A DNA stretch of 64,000 nt, taken from Sanderia malayensis. Its lineage: Eukaryota; Cnidaria; Scyphozoa; Semaeostomeae; Pelagiidae. The notes under the pieces are model-generated. The model was not told the DNA's origin, ran no database searches, and was given only the letters and a program-made list of their open reading frames with translations. Below are positions 35,401 through 46,624 of this stretch, one piece after another; positions within the stretch are counted from its first letter, which is position 1, and every line of letters begins with the position of its first letter. Location: contig RQOL01000945.1 of the NCBI GenBank assembly GCA_013076295.1, forward strand, positions 58,645 to 122,644. Direction: 5' to 3'. A program made the position numbers and the translations under genes.

Positions 35401-36117
35401 TTTCACAATATCTATTGCTTCACATTCAATTGCAATGCGTTCTTGCATGGTTGTTCGCACCTCTTTTGTATATTTAGCAATTCTTGAACTGATACCTAAT
35501 TCTTTCAGTTCTTGCTTGGTCTTGAGGGCTCCAAACACCACACGAAGAAGTCTTCTGTCCCATTCTGTATCTGTCAATTCCAGAAGCTTTTTGGCAAAAT
35601 CGGGAGTCAGTTCTTGTCTAAGAGGGACAAACTGGCTTTCAGACTTCATGCCATCGATCAGATCGTCAAAGAAACCTTCCAAATTAATATCATCGCTTCT
35701 TAAGACCACATACTTTTGCAGCACAACGTATACGCAAAGTCCATACTTTTCATGGCACAAAACATCTCTAAACTTTTGACGTGTTTCTTTATCTTTGATT
35801 GAGCTTTCGGTAGCATTGTCTTTGAAAGATAAAAACAATTCAAGTGCATCGTCAAACAGTAGATATGATTTGCGAACCATGTGATCATTGTTATTGTAGT
35901 TCACAGTCAACATCTGAAGAACAGCTCTCAACCCTTTCAAGTTTTTAAGATGAACCATATTCACCTCAGAAGGCTGTGCCCGTTCACAAGCATCAATTTG
36001 TTTATCCAGAACATTTTCGTTTTCTTCTATGCTGCATCTCTGCAAGGAGACTCTGCTGTATTTTCCGAGCTTCGAAGAATTTCTAATGTCAGAACGTAGT
36101 GCATTTTTCGACAACAT
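32405..36117 (-). pseudogene. Putative DDE-type transposase of the 5.9-kb element
   Basis: ATG at 36117 opens a frame of 254 codons to a TAG at 35355-35353, and the same frame continues at once to 34651. An intron-like break follows (donor after about 34689, acceptor ATTCAG at about 34530), then a segment to 34254 with KYDFPLSMVNATPG and VGSSGTVWASELYR, then 34204-32405. Key motif: ISRDDKAYFRPGT near the end of the second open segment, which resembles a first catalytic Asp block. Later comes RMDGATAPGGFLKAF and a Cys/His pair (FCEDNHWVGPPCNR). The C-terminus is strongly acidic. At least two nonsense codons (TAG at 35353; a TGA just before VLPKYDF) and an unresolved join near 34210-34254 make it a pseudogene. 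The DDE call is inference. Confidence 0.6.
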
Positions 36118-36317
36118 AACTACAGAGTCACGCTGCTTCGTTTGAAGGCATAATTATTGTGTGTTTTTTTATTTATTATATGTAGCATATTACACAACAC
36201 GTGTTTTGGAGTCCTTAACCTCGCTTACATGCGTGACCATGGAAAATGCTTGAGTGGGCCTTCTGTATTATCTCTATTCTGTGGCTGAATTGATAGCTGT
36301 CCGAATCAAAATCAAAT

Positions 36318-37815
36318 ATGGTGGACAAGACAGAGATCGGAGAAGTTGAAGGTTTTCTCATACAGAATAATCTTTCCAGTTACGCAGATGCGTTTGTTAA
36401 TGCTGGGTATGATGATATGCAACAGATAAAAGATATTGTTGCATCCAACGACAAAGCAGAAACAGAGATGCTTTTGCAAGATGTTGGACTTCATTTGAAA
36501 CCTGGACACAAGAGAAGATTCATTGCTGGTGTTCAGGTTTTGTCATCGAAAGAAAGGACACCAAATCAGAATACATCTGAAATAGCAAGCAAAAAAGCTG
36601 CCGAAAAGGCATCCACACGTGAGTATTCTTGTTCTATCTAGTTCTAATTTATAGCCATTTAGTCAAAAAATTTTAACGATGTTTGTATTTGATAAATCTT
36701 GTTTACAATTGTTTAACCTCTCCATCCCTTGTAGTTTAATTATTCAACTTTAATCTTATCAAAATTTCCAAATTTTGTTTTCTTTAGTTTTAGTTCCAAA
36801 GCTTATCCAAGACCTTATCATGCCAAACCCAATCACCAAGAAGATGGAGTTCTACAATGAGCTAACTGTTGAACTGTATGAAGCAATGTATGATATGATA
36901 CCATGTCTGCAATTTAAGTCATACGTGCTTGGCCAGAGGGTTACAAGAAGCAAAATAGAGGACAGTGTTTCAAACATCATTGTGAAGGTTGATAAAATGC
37001 TTGACCCCAATAACAAGGATGGCAATGCAATCAATGTCACCAAGTATTCATCTGCACTCACAAGCACCAGCGTACGTGATGTTTATTGTGTTGAAAATAC
37101 AAAAATCCAGGTAGAGGAATTCCTGCAAGAACTTTCAGATGTCAAGGAAACCATCGAAGCCTCACGACGTGGTCTATTCAATGAGAAAATGATTGTGAAG
37201 CCCTGGAAAGCAAATGAGTTAGTTTTTCATGACAGGAAAATCCAGATAATTGAAGAAAAAGTTAAGGAACTGAACAATATCCATTCAAAGATCTCAGCCA
37301 ATGCCCTTACCTTGAAAAGAAAATTCCCTGAATCAATTACAAAGAGCTCCGAAACAAAGCGCAGGAAGACCAGACAAGCAGAAAACAAGAAGAAGAGTAA
37401 AGCAAGGAAAAAGAAAAGACTTGCCATAAAATGCAAGGAAGTTTGCAAGATTGTTGCACCAAACATCAACTTTGATGAAGTAGCAGCAAAAAATGTACAA
37501 GTGACAGAAGAGAGCCTCAATAAGGAATGTGCCCCAGAGCTGTCAGTACGTTTTCACCTTGATGCACTTAAGCATTCACTGGAAAGTGATTATTTTGACA
37601 AGGGAGCAGAAGTGTTTGTGAAAAGGCTATTGGAAAACCTAGAAAGTCTTAAAGAAAGTAGGTCAGTTATGCATATGGAGAAGAAGAAGGCAAAAGAGGA
37701 AAAGGACAAAAGGAAACAGAGAACATTACATTCATGTTTTCAGAAGAAAATTGAGAAAACCAAGAAGGATTCAAGCAGTGAAAGTTCATCTTCAGATTCT
37801 GACTGTTCATATTGA
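36318..37815 (+). CDS. SAM-domain protein carried by the DNA transposon
   Basis: Exon 1 is 36318-36618 (ATG, donor GTGAGT). Exon 2 starts at 36788 or 36794, both in phase, and ends at 37815, giving about 440 residues without a break. Residues about 8-75 look like a sterile alpha motif: FLIQNNLSSYADAFVNAGYD, then MQQIKDI, then LLQDVGLHLKPGHKRRF. SAM domains mediate protein or RNA binding and oligomerisation. The middle is mostly helical. Around residues 210-250 is a very basic stretch (KRRKTRQAENKKKSKARKKK), likely nuclear targeting or nucleic-acid binding. The tail is Lys-rich and then Ser/Asp-rich (SSSESSSSDSD). It diverges from the transposase gene, so a shared promoter at 36118-36317 is likely. 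It is the only intact gene in the element. Confidence 0.75.
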
Positions 37816-38016
37816 CTTGGTTTTTTCTTTTGCAGACAGTGACATCATAAAATATAATTTTAAAACTTTTGGTTGGATCTGCTAAAAAAACTTTCGTGGC
37901 CCATTCAAAATCTGGAAATATTTCTCGTGGCCCATTATGAAACACTGAAAATTTTTGGTGGCCCCGGCCTATATCCTCCGCCCCCCTGTAGTAGATACTT
38001 TATGACAGGTCCCTTA

Positions 38017-40096
38017 ACGAACTCATGAGGAAATCCAAGAAGACAAACTCTAAAACCATCCCTATTAAGATAGGAGGAGCAATTGAATACAATCAAACAA
38101 GGGTAGCCAACCATTTTAACAAATTTTTTACGAGTATAGCTGAAAAACTGGTGACAAAACTTGGAAATTCATCAAAAAACTTTAATGATTACCGTATTTC
38201 CTCGATTAAACGCCCCGGGGCGTTTATTAATCTCGGCACTTTTTGAGGGGGCGCCTAATCGAGGGGGGCCATAATTCGAGGGGGGCGTTTATTAGAAAGT
38301 ACAAGATCACAGGCTCTGTCATTGGATCCAGAAAAAAAGAAAATTGTTTAGTGGAGCCTTGCTTTATCGAGCAACACTGAGAAAATGAAAGTCATCATGG
38401 TTTTGCACAAAGAGGGGGCGTTTAATCGAGGGGGGCGTTTATTGCAAAAGCTGGCAGCATAAGGGGGCGTTTATTCGAGGGGGGGCTTTTAATCGAGGGG
38501 GGCGTTTAATCGAGGAAATACGGTATTTAAAAAATCGACAAGTGAATAGTTTTGCAGTAATGCCAGTAAATGTATATGAAGTTTATAATCAAATTAATAG
38601 CTTGGACTTCAAGAAATCTCCTGGAGCTTATGATATTCCAATTAGCCTTATTAAATTAATAAAGGATGATATAAGTTGGCCATTAACCTGCCTTATCAAT
38701 GAGTCATTTAATACTGGAAAATATTCTGAACTTATGCTAAAGTTATCCCAATTTTCAAAGCAAATTCAAAGCACGAAGCTTCAAATTATTGTCCAATATC
38801 ACTGCTGCCCACCTTTAACAAAATTTTTGAAAAACTAATGTACAACCGTGTTATAAACTTTTTAGAGCAAAATAAAATAATTTTTGCACACCAAGATGGC
38901 TTTCAAATCCTCCAAAAAACAAATCCACCTCTATGGCATTACTAGATGTTTATACCAAAGTTGTTCAAGCATTAGAAAACAAAAAATTTGCCTGCTGTAT
39001 TTTCTTAGATTTTGCTAAAGCTTTTGACACTGTCAACCACGAGATACTTTTGCATAAATTAGATTACTATGGAATTAGAGGCAGTTGTCTTGATTGGTTT
39101 AGGTCTTATCTTAAAAACAGAAAACAAAAAGTCTGCATTGGAAATCACTTATCAGATAGCCTTTCCATATCACATGGTGTACCGCAAGGAAGTGTTTTAG
39201 GCCCTTTCCTTTTTTTGCTTTACATTAATGACTTGCCAAGTGCAACAAACGTTTTAAGTTCACATCTTTTTGCTGACGGCACAAGTCTCTTTTATTCTGA
39301 CAGTAACATATCCACACTTGAAGAAAATATAAACACTGAGCTAGAAAAGATATCCCAGTGGTTAATTGCAAATAAGCTCTCGCTAAACACAAGTAAATCA
39401 AACTACCTAATTTTTTCACCAAAAAATAAAAAATCAAATAAAAAAATTAAAATTAAAATTAAAAATACTGAAATAGATGAGGCCCAAAATGTGAAATATC
39501 TTGGCGTGCTAATAGACAACAAACTTTCCTGGAAAGCACATGTACAAACAATTAATTTGAAAATTTCTAAAGGTATTGGCATCATTGCTCGACTTAGACA
39601 TTATGTTCCTAGAAATATACTCATTAATATCTATAATTCTTTTATACAACCACATGTTAATTATGCTCTCATAAATTGGGGAGGTACATTTAAAAGTACC
39701 CTAGACCCTCTTAAAAAAAGCCTCAAGCGTGCAGTGAGGTTAATTGCTTTCAAACAAGGGACTGCTCACAGTGATCCCTTGTTTCGTCAGCTAAATCTCC
39801 ATAATTTATAAGAATGCTACAAAATAGAATCAGCAAAATTCATGTTTGATATCATTCAGAAAAAAACCAACACAACTCTTTCAGAACTTTTCACACCAGT
39901 TGCATCTGTGCATAACATCCGCACAAGACAAGCAACATCTGGAAATTTATCACAGCCAGCAGTAAGAACGAATCTTAAAGCCATGTCTATACTAAATCAA
40001 GGAGTTAAACTCTGGAACAATATTCCTTCGGATATAAAACAATCCAAAACAAAATATAATTTTGGCAAAGCCTTAAAAAAATGGATTCAGGACTAA
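38017..40096 (+). pseudogene. LINE ORF2 part 2, reverse transcriptase
   Basis: Resumes ORF2 after the transposon with NELMRKSKKTN, is interrupted by the MITE at 38192-38523, then continues with RT wording: KKSPGAYDIPISLIKLI, FLDFAKAFDTVNHEILL and SHGVPQGSVLGPFLFLLYIN. The catalytic block reads FADGTSLF where LINE RTs have FADD or YADD, so the second catalytic Asp is Gly. The thumb and C-terminal region (LGVLIDNKLSWKAHV, HVNYALINWGG) end at a stop near 39810, and the same frame continues to 40096 with KLWNNIPSDIKQ. Frame breaks also lie near 38840-38930. It is inactive. Confidence 0.9.
38192..38523. mobile_element. MITE with CCGTATTTCCTCGATTAAAC ends
   Basis: Ends are perfect inverted repeats (left CCGTATTTCCTCGATTAAAC; right GTTTAATCGAGGAAATACGG) with TA on each side. 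The body holds repeated GGGGGCGTTTATT and TTTAATCGAGG words in both orientations. It has no coding capacity. It inserted into the LINE RT. The TA duplication fits Tc1/mariner or ISL2EU-type elements. Confidence 0.85.
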
Positions 40097-40479
40097 TTTT
40101 GTCATCTTGAAAATAATGTAATGAATAAATACAACGGGAAAACTGACAATTCTCAATTTATGAGCGTAGTAGGTTTAACATTGGTTTTTGGCGTTTTTTC
40201 TTTTTTCATTTATTTTTTGTTTTTTTATTAATTAGTTCTTCATTTTTTTATCACTTTGTTTTTGTTAACCTTAATCTTTATCAAAAAAATAAAAAAGAAA
40301 AAAAATTGTCTTAATGTTGTAAACTTTTCTAATTCAATGTAATTTCGTCCATGCAGTGTAATAGGGCAAATAACTCGATAGCTCATCTGAGTTCTTTTTA
40401 TTTGCCCTAAGCTTTATTAATTGTAACTAAGTTTAATCATGTAGCCCTGTAATTAAAAGCCTGAATTCATTATAATTTA

Positions 40480-41214
40480 ATTGAATTGAAAAGCTTACCG
40501 TTTTTGTAGGTTCTGCAGTCACTTTGCTGCACTGATGTGGTATATGCTTCATGGCTGCCTCTTGTAAAAAATTGAGGCAACTCACATTTTTTGTAATGAT
40601 TCAACCAATAATCGCAGCATAATTCTTCCTTGATCTTTGATGGTCCTTTGCACTGGGCAAACATAATGCATTGTCCATATGAAGCAATTTTTCACGTTCT
40701 GGGGGTTCACTTGGTAAATGGTTGCCTGATATTTTCAAATACATGGTCACTTTGTGGTGACATCACAGATATCCAATGAATGTCCTGATTGGAATGATCT
40801 TCAGTCAATTCATGAGGCTGAACATATAAGTCGATGTTGTCAAAAGTGAATTTGTGCCCAAATAAAGCAAGTTGTTTAACTTCACTTGTCTCTTCCTCCT
40901 GTTCCGCTGTTTTATCATCAGCCTTTTTTGTCGGTTGCTGTGAATGTTGCATTGTCTGGAATTTCTTGTTCAATGCATTAATAAACGACATATCACAGTG
41001 ATCATCATTTGCTTCCACAGATTTTACATCTCTGCTAATTTTGCTCATTTGAGCCTCCTTGGCAGTAAATTCTGGTACTGTTTCCTTTTTTTGTAAGGCA
41101 GCCTCCTCTGCCAGGGCATCTTTGTAATGCTTCGATATAGCTAGATGTAAAGCCTCAGCATAAACTGCATCAAGAATATCAGCATCATGGTTCAGCCTGA
41201 ATTCATCCAATTTT
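40480..41214 (-). pseudogene. DUF6589-like transposon protein, C-terminal part
   Basis: A minus-strand frame from 41210 to 40707 contains a Lys/Glu-rich coiled region, then FDNIDLYVQPHELTEDHSNQ and DIHWISVMSPQSD. This matches the 'DNID... H.D.HW...' block I know from DUF6589-type transposon proteins of invertebrates. The following 40690-40480 segment (KKCELPQFFTRGSHEAY) may belong to it. No start exon is near. Upstream coding of similar type lies beyond the LINE at 41.9-43.3 kb, so the gene appears split by that insertion. The family call rests on one block. Confidence 0.5.
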
Positions 41215-41552
41215 TAATTATAAATGTATGGGATGTCGTGAATTTCAAAAACTTGAGACGTGGAAGTGATCAATCTCTAACCAAACAAGAATAACTCTGG
41301 ACAGTCTGGAAAAACTGCCTAGTGCAACTCGAATTTTCAAAAGTAAACCAAATCCATAAATGAAACTAGGAATGCCACTGAAATTTATACCATATTTTCT
41401 CTGAAGAATGCCCAGGGTGGCTAAATACAAACAATTGTTGCATGTGCTAATTAAACTTTTGCTGATTTCAGAATGAAACACTGATTCAAAGGGATCGTGA
41501 TGGCCCTTCCCAAAAATTGGCAAAATTCCCCCCTTTTAGCCTTTTTAGCATT

Positions 41553-41555
41553 ATA

Positions 41556-41586
<31 letters not shown>

Positions 41587-41590
41587 TGAA
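41553..41590. repeat. (AAT)n microsatellite
   Basis: Simple trinucleotide repeat of AAT units, beginning at TAATAGTAATAATAATA. Confidence 0.95.
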
Positions 41591-41940
41591 TATTTAACAG
41601 ATCCAAATACATATGGCTTTTCACTGTTAAAGTTACAATACCTACAATGCATTTTGTTTAAAATATTTACAGAAAAAGGAATGTCTCTTGAAAGAATTTT
41701 AATTACATTGTTGTACTCTATTTACTAAATATTTGTTTATTTTATTTTACTGAAGTATTTTGTTTCTTTTAATTTCTGGATGTTTTGGGTTTCAGTTTTC
41801 ATTATGATCAAGAATGGGAAAGAGTAATTACATTAAAATAATTTAGCACGTGTGATCAGCTTACAGTGCTGATATGTTCCACCCAGAAAGTCAGGGTTGT
41901 GTTACAAGAAGGTCTAAATTCACTGCAAGTACTAGATACA
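41591..41940. other. No gene recognised
   Basis: AT-rich sequence between the microsatellite and the LINE fragment; no feature seen. Confidence 0.5.
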
Positions 41941-41944
41941 CACA

Positions 41945-42250
41945 AGTTCTAAGCCGTTTAAAGCAATATTGTCCCGTCTTGAATGGTTTATGCTTTCTCT
42001 GATGTAAATTGCAACCCCACCCCCGTGCTTGTTCCGATCTTCCCGTTCAATGTGATAATTTTTATATTCATAAGTTGCTTAGGTATTTTTTTTATCAAGT
42101 TTTGTTTCATTAAGTGCAAGAATGTGAATCCGTTTATCATTTATAAAGGCCGAAAGTTCATCTTTGTGTAAGGGTAAGCTATTAACATTCAGAGAAGCAA
42201 TAACCATCCCCTTTCGAAAACCCAGTGATCCCATGTGCCCAGTCACCTCA
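41945..42250 (-). pseudogene. LINE ORF2 5' fragment (APE endonuclease start)
   Basis: The minus strand encodes MVIASLNVNSLPLHKDELSA, then ILALNETKLDKK, then a TAA, then REDRNKHGGGVAIYIRESI. These are the N-terminal landmarks of a LINE AP-endonuclease. The reading stops soon after, so only the first part of ORF2 is present. It lies downstream of the SGNH-type ORF1 on the same strand. Confidence 0.75.
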
Positions 42251-42489
42251 ATTACTCAAGGGGGGCTGTGCAGAGTTTCACAGGTATTTCATTCACTATG
42301 CATAATTCCTGCGTCAACATCAATTGCTGTCATCACAGGTCTTATTGTTTCACTGGTTTGGTGGTCTTGGTCATGATTTAATTCGTCAAGCATTCATAAG
42401 TCATTAATAAAATTTAAAAAGTTTCTCGCTAACATTGAGTTACCTTTCGGATTCAGATGTAAGTTCTTCGCACTCAAACATTCAGCATC

Positions 42490-43290
42490 TTAGTTCGAAT
42501 TATCTATCATCTTAATTTGGCGTTTATCGCAGGCATCTTTCAGCTTTCTTTTTAAGTTCTTGACTTTTTTCGGCATTCCAAAACTGTCTCTCCTTGTGGT
42601 TAATGATGAGATTACAATTTCAGTCAAGGGGGAGTCACTCCTTACAGCATCGAAGATTTCATTCATTTCCTCCACTGTGTTACATCCCTTTGTCAAATCG
42701 TTCCTTCCGGCACGAATTATTATTAGGTCAGGTTTTCTTCTAATAATTGACTTGATATGATCTTTGATGTCCTGTGACGTAGCTCCACCGTGTGGACGTA
42801 CTTTCACGTCGTGACTTTGTTGAGGCCATATTCGCTAATGCCATTTAGCATTGAGTCACCGATGATAAAAACTCACTTCCTAATGTACTTCTCAGGTTGA
42901 GCTGTTTCCTGTTCATTGTTTCCATTTTCCATTGAACTTTCCTGCTTTTTCTTGTCACTCGACTTATTTTTCAGTTGGTTTTGCTTTACGGTGTTACTTG
43001 ATGTTCCTGACACATTAGCTGCGCTTCGCTCCCGTTCAGGCAAGTGATTAATCCCTTTGTTACGAGTTTCTGAGGGCTTTGTTTCATTTGATTCGATTGA
43101 ATGGGCACAATTGTTCTTTACTATAGTTAAAGGGTTGTCTTGCAGCCCAAGCCCAAGTGCGTTGAATTTTGATGATGTCCTCTCACCTAGTAATTTATTT
43201 ATTATAGACTGTTTGTCATCTAGCTGTTTCTCGAAAGATAGGATCCTATGTTCTAGGCTTCTAATAAAAGCCCGTTCATAGTCTATGACA
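42490..43290 (-). pseudogene. LINE ORF1 with SGNH-hydrolase-like domain
   Basis: The first part (from about 43290) is a coiled-coil-like stretch (RILSFEKQLDDKQSIINKLL) and a Ser/Asn/Lys-rich linker. Then come VFIIGDSMLNGISEYGL (GDS block), KVRPHGGATSQDI and PDLIIIRAGRNDLTKG (GxND block), the signature of SGNH esterase-like domains in ORF1 of some CR1/L2 LINEs. A stop precedes VFIIGDS and the frame shifts near 42810. It belongs with the endonuclease fragment at 41945-42250. The element sits inside the decayed DUF6589-like gene. Confidence 0.75.
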
Positions 43291-43299
43291 GGAGCTGCG

Positions 43300-44312
43300 C
43301 TCGGGGCTGAAGGAAAACGAGTTGCTAGCTGGGATTTGAGGTCGAGAAAAACAAATAAGGGAAAGCAAATATGGGAAAAAAATGCATTTCTCTTTAGGAC
43401 CGAAAATTTAAAACAATCTTCCAGTAGAATTAAAGTCTATCAACAAGCCAAACACATTCAAACATCAACAGGGCTTTCGCGCACAGAAATTGGGGCCTGC
43501 AATTATTTGAATTTACTGATGGAAACCATTAAGCCAAATGAAACCTTGGGCGTGTGCCTGCGCGTGCAAGCACAATCGCTCCCCTCCCGCTGAACCCCCT
43601 GCATCGAAGAAAACTTCCAAAACATCCAGAAAGAGGAAGATGACATATACATGTACTATTAAGACCTGGGTTATGGAATCTTTCCTCTTTTTCTCTTTGA
43701 TTTCGTGGACTAGTCAACATTACTATCAGGTCTAACATTTATTATATATTTTTTTGTCAAAAATTGATTTTCTTTCTTTAAGCACCCCTGAGGGACCTTT
43801 ACCAAAATAAGGTGCCATCAACCTTTTAACGCTATCCCTGCCACCTAGAAAGGGGTTTTTTGTTTTTATAATTCTTATAACTTTTTGACCTTAATTATTC
43901 TATTTTAAATTTTAACAAAAGTATTTTATTGTTTTTTTACTTACTTCTTACTTCTTTTTTTATCACTTGTAAATAGGATATTATTGTGGCAAAAATATAC
44001 TTATGCTTACTTACTTAAACCTGATTGGGCAAGTATAAAAGTGGGATGGTTTTCAGGTGCAATTTTTCACTTGCGTAAACTATTTTGCATATGTATATGT
44101 ATATGCATATGCGTGTGGGCATGTGCACATGCGATCATGCGTGTCTCCAGGCATGAAATGAGGCATCCCAGCTCCTACACTTAAACCTTTCGAAATCTCC
44201 TTTGAATATGCACAACTGCGAAAGGCTGTACTTGGAACAAAAATTATATGGTACTATAAAAAATATGGTCTAGTAATATTATCTAATATATTTTGAATCG
44301 TCAAGCTTTCCA
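43300..44312. other. No gene recognised
   Basis: Apart from short random frames and a GCATATGTATATGTATATGC run near 44090, nothing recognisable. It may include the LINE 5' region. Confidence 0.5.
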
Positions 44313-45392
44313 TCAATCCTGAATTCTGTGTTTATTATTATTGTCATGAGTAGCTGCAATGAAGTCATATATGATGAACGGTTCTTCAACAGTATAGCTG
44401 CTGCCATTTTCACCATGTTCAGTTTTCACCTTGTCTTTCACTGCTGCCCTCTTCAACATATACATCAGGATCAGGGATTTCTCCTCCATTTCATCCATTA
44501 ATTTTTTGCAGTGAAAATTGAAGCATATTTTCTTTGTTTTTTTTTGTAGCAGGCTTGGGTATTTTTAAGAGCACATTCCATCATATTCCCTTCTGATTTC
44601 TGTACCAACAAGTGGAATAATATTCTTGCCAAGGGAAGGATTTTTCCAAACAGCATTGGGAATCTGTTTGTATGTCCCCCTGACCAGCATCTTGCCAACA
44701 GAGCACAGGTCATCAGGAAGGACACGTTCTCTAACAAGAGTTGGCCAGATGATCTTCTTCATTAAAACTGTTGTGTCTTGCTTTTTTCTTTCATAAATTT
44801 CTTCTGATGGCAGAATGGTATCATAAACCGATGAAAATGACAATGTGACGACCGAGGAGGGCTAAAAACAGGACAATGTTTGCTGGGCCTAGGCCTTTTG
44901 TTTTGCTTAGGCCTAGCGGTACTACTACTAGACTTGATTGGCGTAGAGGAAAAATTGGCACTTGAAGAGATAACTACATCGTGTTCAGACACTGCAATGG
45001 TGGCAGGAGCAATGTAATTCACATCTTGTACTTTTTCTTCGTTTTAGGCTAACTTGCACCATTCTTTCAGGGGTACTCCATTTCAACTTTCCTTCAACAG
45101 GAATGTTGCCATGAACTTCGGTGTTTTGAATTGATTCAATATTCAGTGGAACCAAGGATTTGTAAGGAAAGTCAAGTGAGTCATCATGATCAGAGATCTT
45201 GCTTCGAGCATGGGCATTGAAGAATGTCTGTGAATTTGTAACAGACAATCCTGTGAAATGAAGTGGAGTTTTTGATTCCAATTTTTCCATGAAAACGCTT
45301 CGCTTTGCATGGTTGCTTCCCATTATTCTCATTTTCTTTGCTGAAGATAGACCAGTCTGTAATTGCACATCAAAGAGTTTGTTGTTCCTCAT
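44313..45392 (-). pseudogene. Decayed transposon gene, N-terminal part
   Basis: Overlapping minus-strand frames (45392-44985, 45022-44762, 44843-44565, 44498-44313) read as one broken protein. They contain SSAKKMRIMGSNHAKRSVF, KLKWSTPERMVQVSLKRRK, a Pro/Ser-rich basic linker, and KNIIPLVGTEIRREYDGMCS. The last phrase resembles the segment preceding the catalytic region in DUF6589-type transposon proteins. I see frame changes at about 45010 and 44850 and a stop at about 44566. It probably belongs with 40480-41214. Function is inferred only. Confidence 0.4.
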
Positions 45393-45776
45393 TGACTTTT
45401 TTGTTGGAGAAACACTTTGTATGTGGCCAGTGAGGTCTAAGAAAACAAATATTGGTTTTATATAGGGTGTGTCAAAAAACTTGTTTCCGGTTCAATAGTG
45501 AAAAAGAATTTAAAACAAAATTCAAGCACTTTACGTCATTCAAGTGTAACTGACCCCTTGTTAACCACTTGATTGCCTTCAACCCTCTAAGCGCTCGATG
45601 CTACCCAGCCACCCACCCCTATACTATTTGTGACAAAAGATAACAGCTCCAAAACCTACCCTCGATTGACCAGCGATTCTGGTGTAAGTTTCAGACACAA
45701 AAGTCTATAAATGAGAGAGTACATGCATAGAGAACAACTGTTATCAAGAACACATCTCTTTAATTTTCGTTTCATA
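45393..45776. other. No gene recognised
   Basis: Spacer before the TA-flanked palindromic element. No coding segment supported. Confidence 0.5.
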
Positions 45777-46005
45777 CACTGGGGTTCCAAAAGTATTGCA
45801 ACGCGTCATAAAAATGGCGTCTACAAGTGGCCCGAGGCCTGAGCAAGAAAATTTACATAAAAATATATAAATACCAAATAGGTTTCAATAGGGAATTTCT
45901 TTAGCAGAAATATACTCAGAATTTCATAAATTTTCAAATAAAAACATAATTTAAACTATATCTTATTGTTTTGCAATAATATTGAAAGAAAACTGCGAAG
46001 AGGTC

Positions 46006-46624
46006 CCTTAAAAAATGTTTGCGAAAATGTATCAAAGTAGAATAATTAAAACGTCAATAATTATAATTTCTTTCACTTAAAGCCACGCAAGTTCTCTCTC
46101 ATTTAAAAGAGAATGCTTTAACATTTTGAAAAATATAAGAATTATTCAGGTAACTCTCTTGACCTTTTACAATTCACCGTTTAAGTCTTTGTTTATCATT
46201 CTAGGAATTTGATTTGACAAAACCTATTTTTCCGTAATATTTTTTTCAGAGTAAAAAAAGAAGGTTAAGCGCCATAACAACAAATCAGACATGGATATTC
46301 CTATAATTTGTTTCAAATATTATAATTTGATATAATTTTTAAGGGCTTAATATTTTCTGAAGTGAGCAAAAATTTTATTTTTTGAAACCTAATTTGAAAT
46401 TTAAAAAAAACACATGTGCTTCTGAAGTTGTAAACAAAGACTTAAACCGTGAATTGTAAAAGGTCAAGACAGTTACACAAATAATTCTTATATTTTTCAA
46501 AGTTTTAAAGCATTCGCTTTTAAATGAGAGAGAATTTGCGTGGCTTTAAGTGAAAGAAATTATAATTATTGACGTTTTAATTATTCTACTTCGATAAATT
46601 TTCGCAAACATTTTTTAAGGGACC
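46006..46624. mobile_element. Palindromic MITE-like element
   Basis: Arms 46006-46195 and 46430-46624 are reverse complements. They start AGGTCCCTTAAAAAATG and include TTTCACTTAAAGCCACGCAA and its complement, with a loop of about 230 bp between them. No coding. It abuts the LTR element directly at 46624/46625. Its other end merges into the outer left arm. Confidence 0.8.

Larger units (their letters stand above)
32116..38013. mobile_element. 5.9-kb DNA transposon, 44-bp TIR, TTA duplication
   Basis: Ends are perfect inverted repeats for 44 bp, starting GGGACCTGTCATAAAGTAT and including a C/G-rich GGGGGGCGGAGGATATA stretch. TTA flanks both ends (32113-32115 and 38014-38016) and the host LINE reads through once it is removed, so insertion is certain. 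Subterminal GTGGCCCAT/ATGGGCCAC words occur in both ends. Inside are a broken transposase-like gene (minus) and an intact SAM-domain gene (plus), head to head with about 200 bp between them. A TTA duplication is typical of PIF/Harbinger, but the proteins do not look like Harbinger transposase plus Myb-like protein. I cannot place it in a named superfamily. Confidence 0.9.
29456..40490 (+). mobile_element. CR1/L2-like LINE, inactive, interrupted twice
   Basis: ORF1 (29456-30222) is followed after 14 bases by ORF2 (from 30237). ORF2 has PHD, endonuclease and reverse transcriptase regions and continues past two insertions to a stop at about 40096, then a 3' region to about 40490. Removing 32116-38013 plus one TTA copy rejoins ORF2 in frame across the site (32097 to 38017). 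Removing 38192-38523 rejoins the RT N-terminal part. The protein layout fits CR1/L2-group elements. It has many stops and an altered RT motif, so it cannot move by itself. Confidence 0.85.

Noticed and set aside
32116..38013. PIF/Harbinger element because of the TTA duplication
   Set aside because: Neither encoded protein resembles a Harbinger transposase or its Myb-like partner; the three-base match alone is not enough.
45777..45860. An active Tc1/mariner transposon
   Set aside because: The ends and TA duplication fit, but no transposase lies between the arms that belongs to this family.
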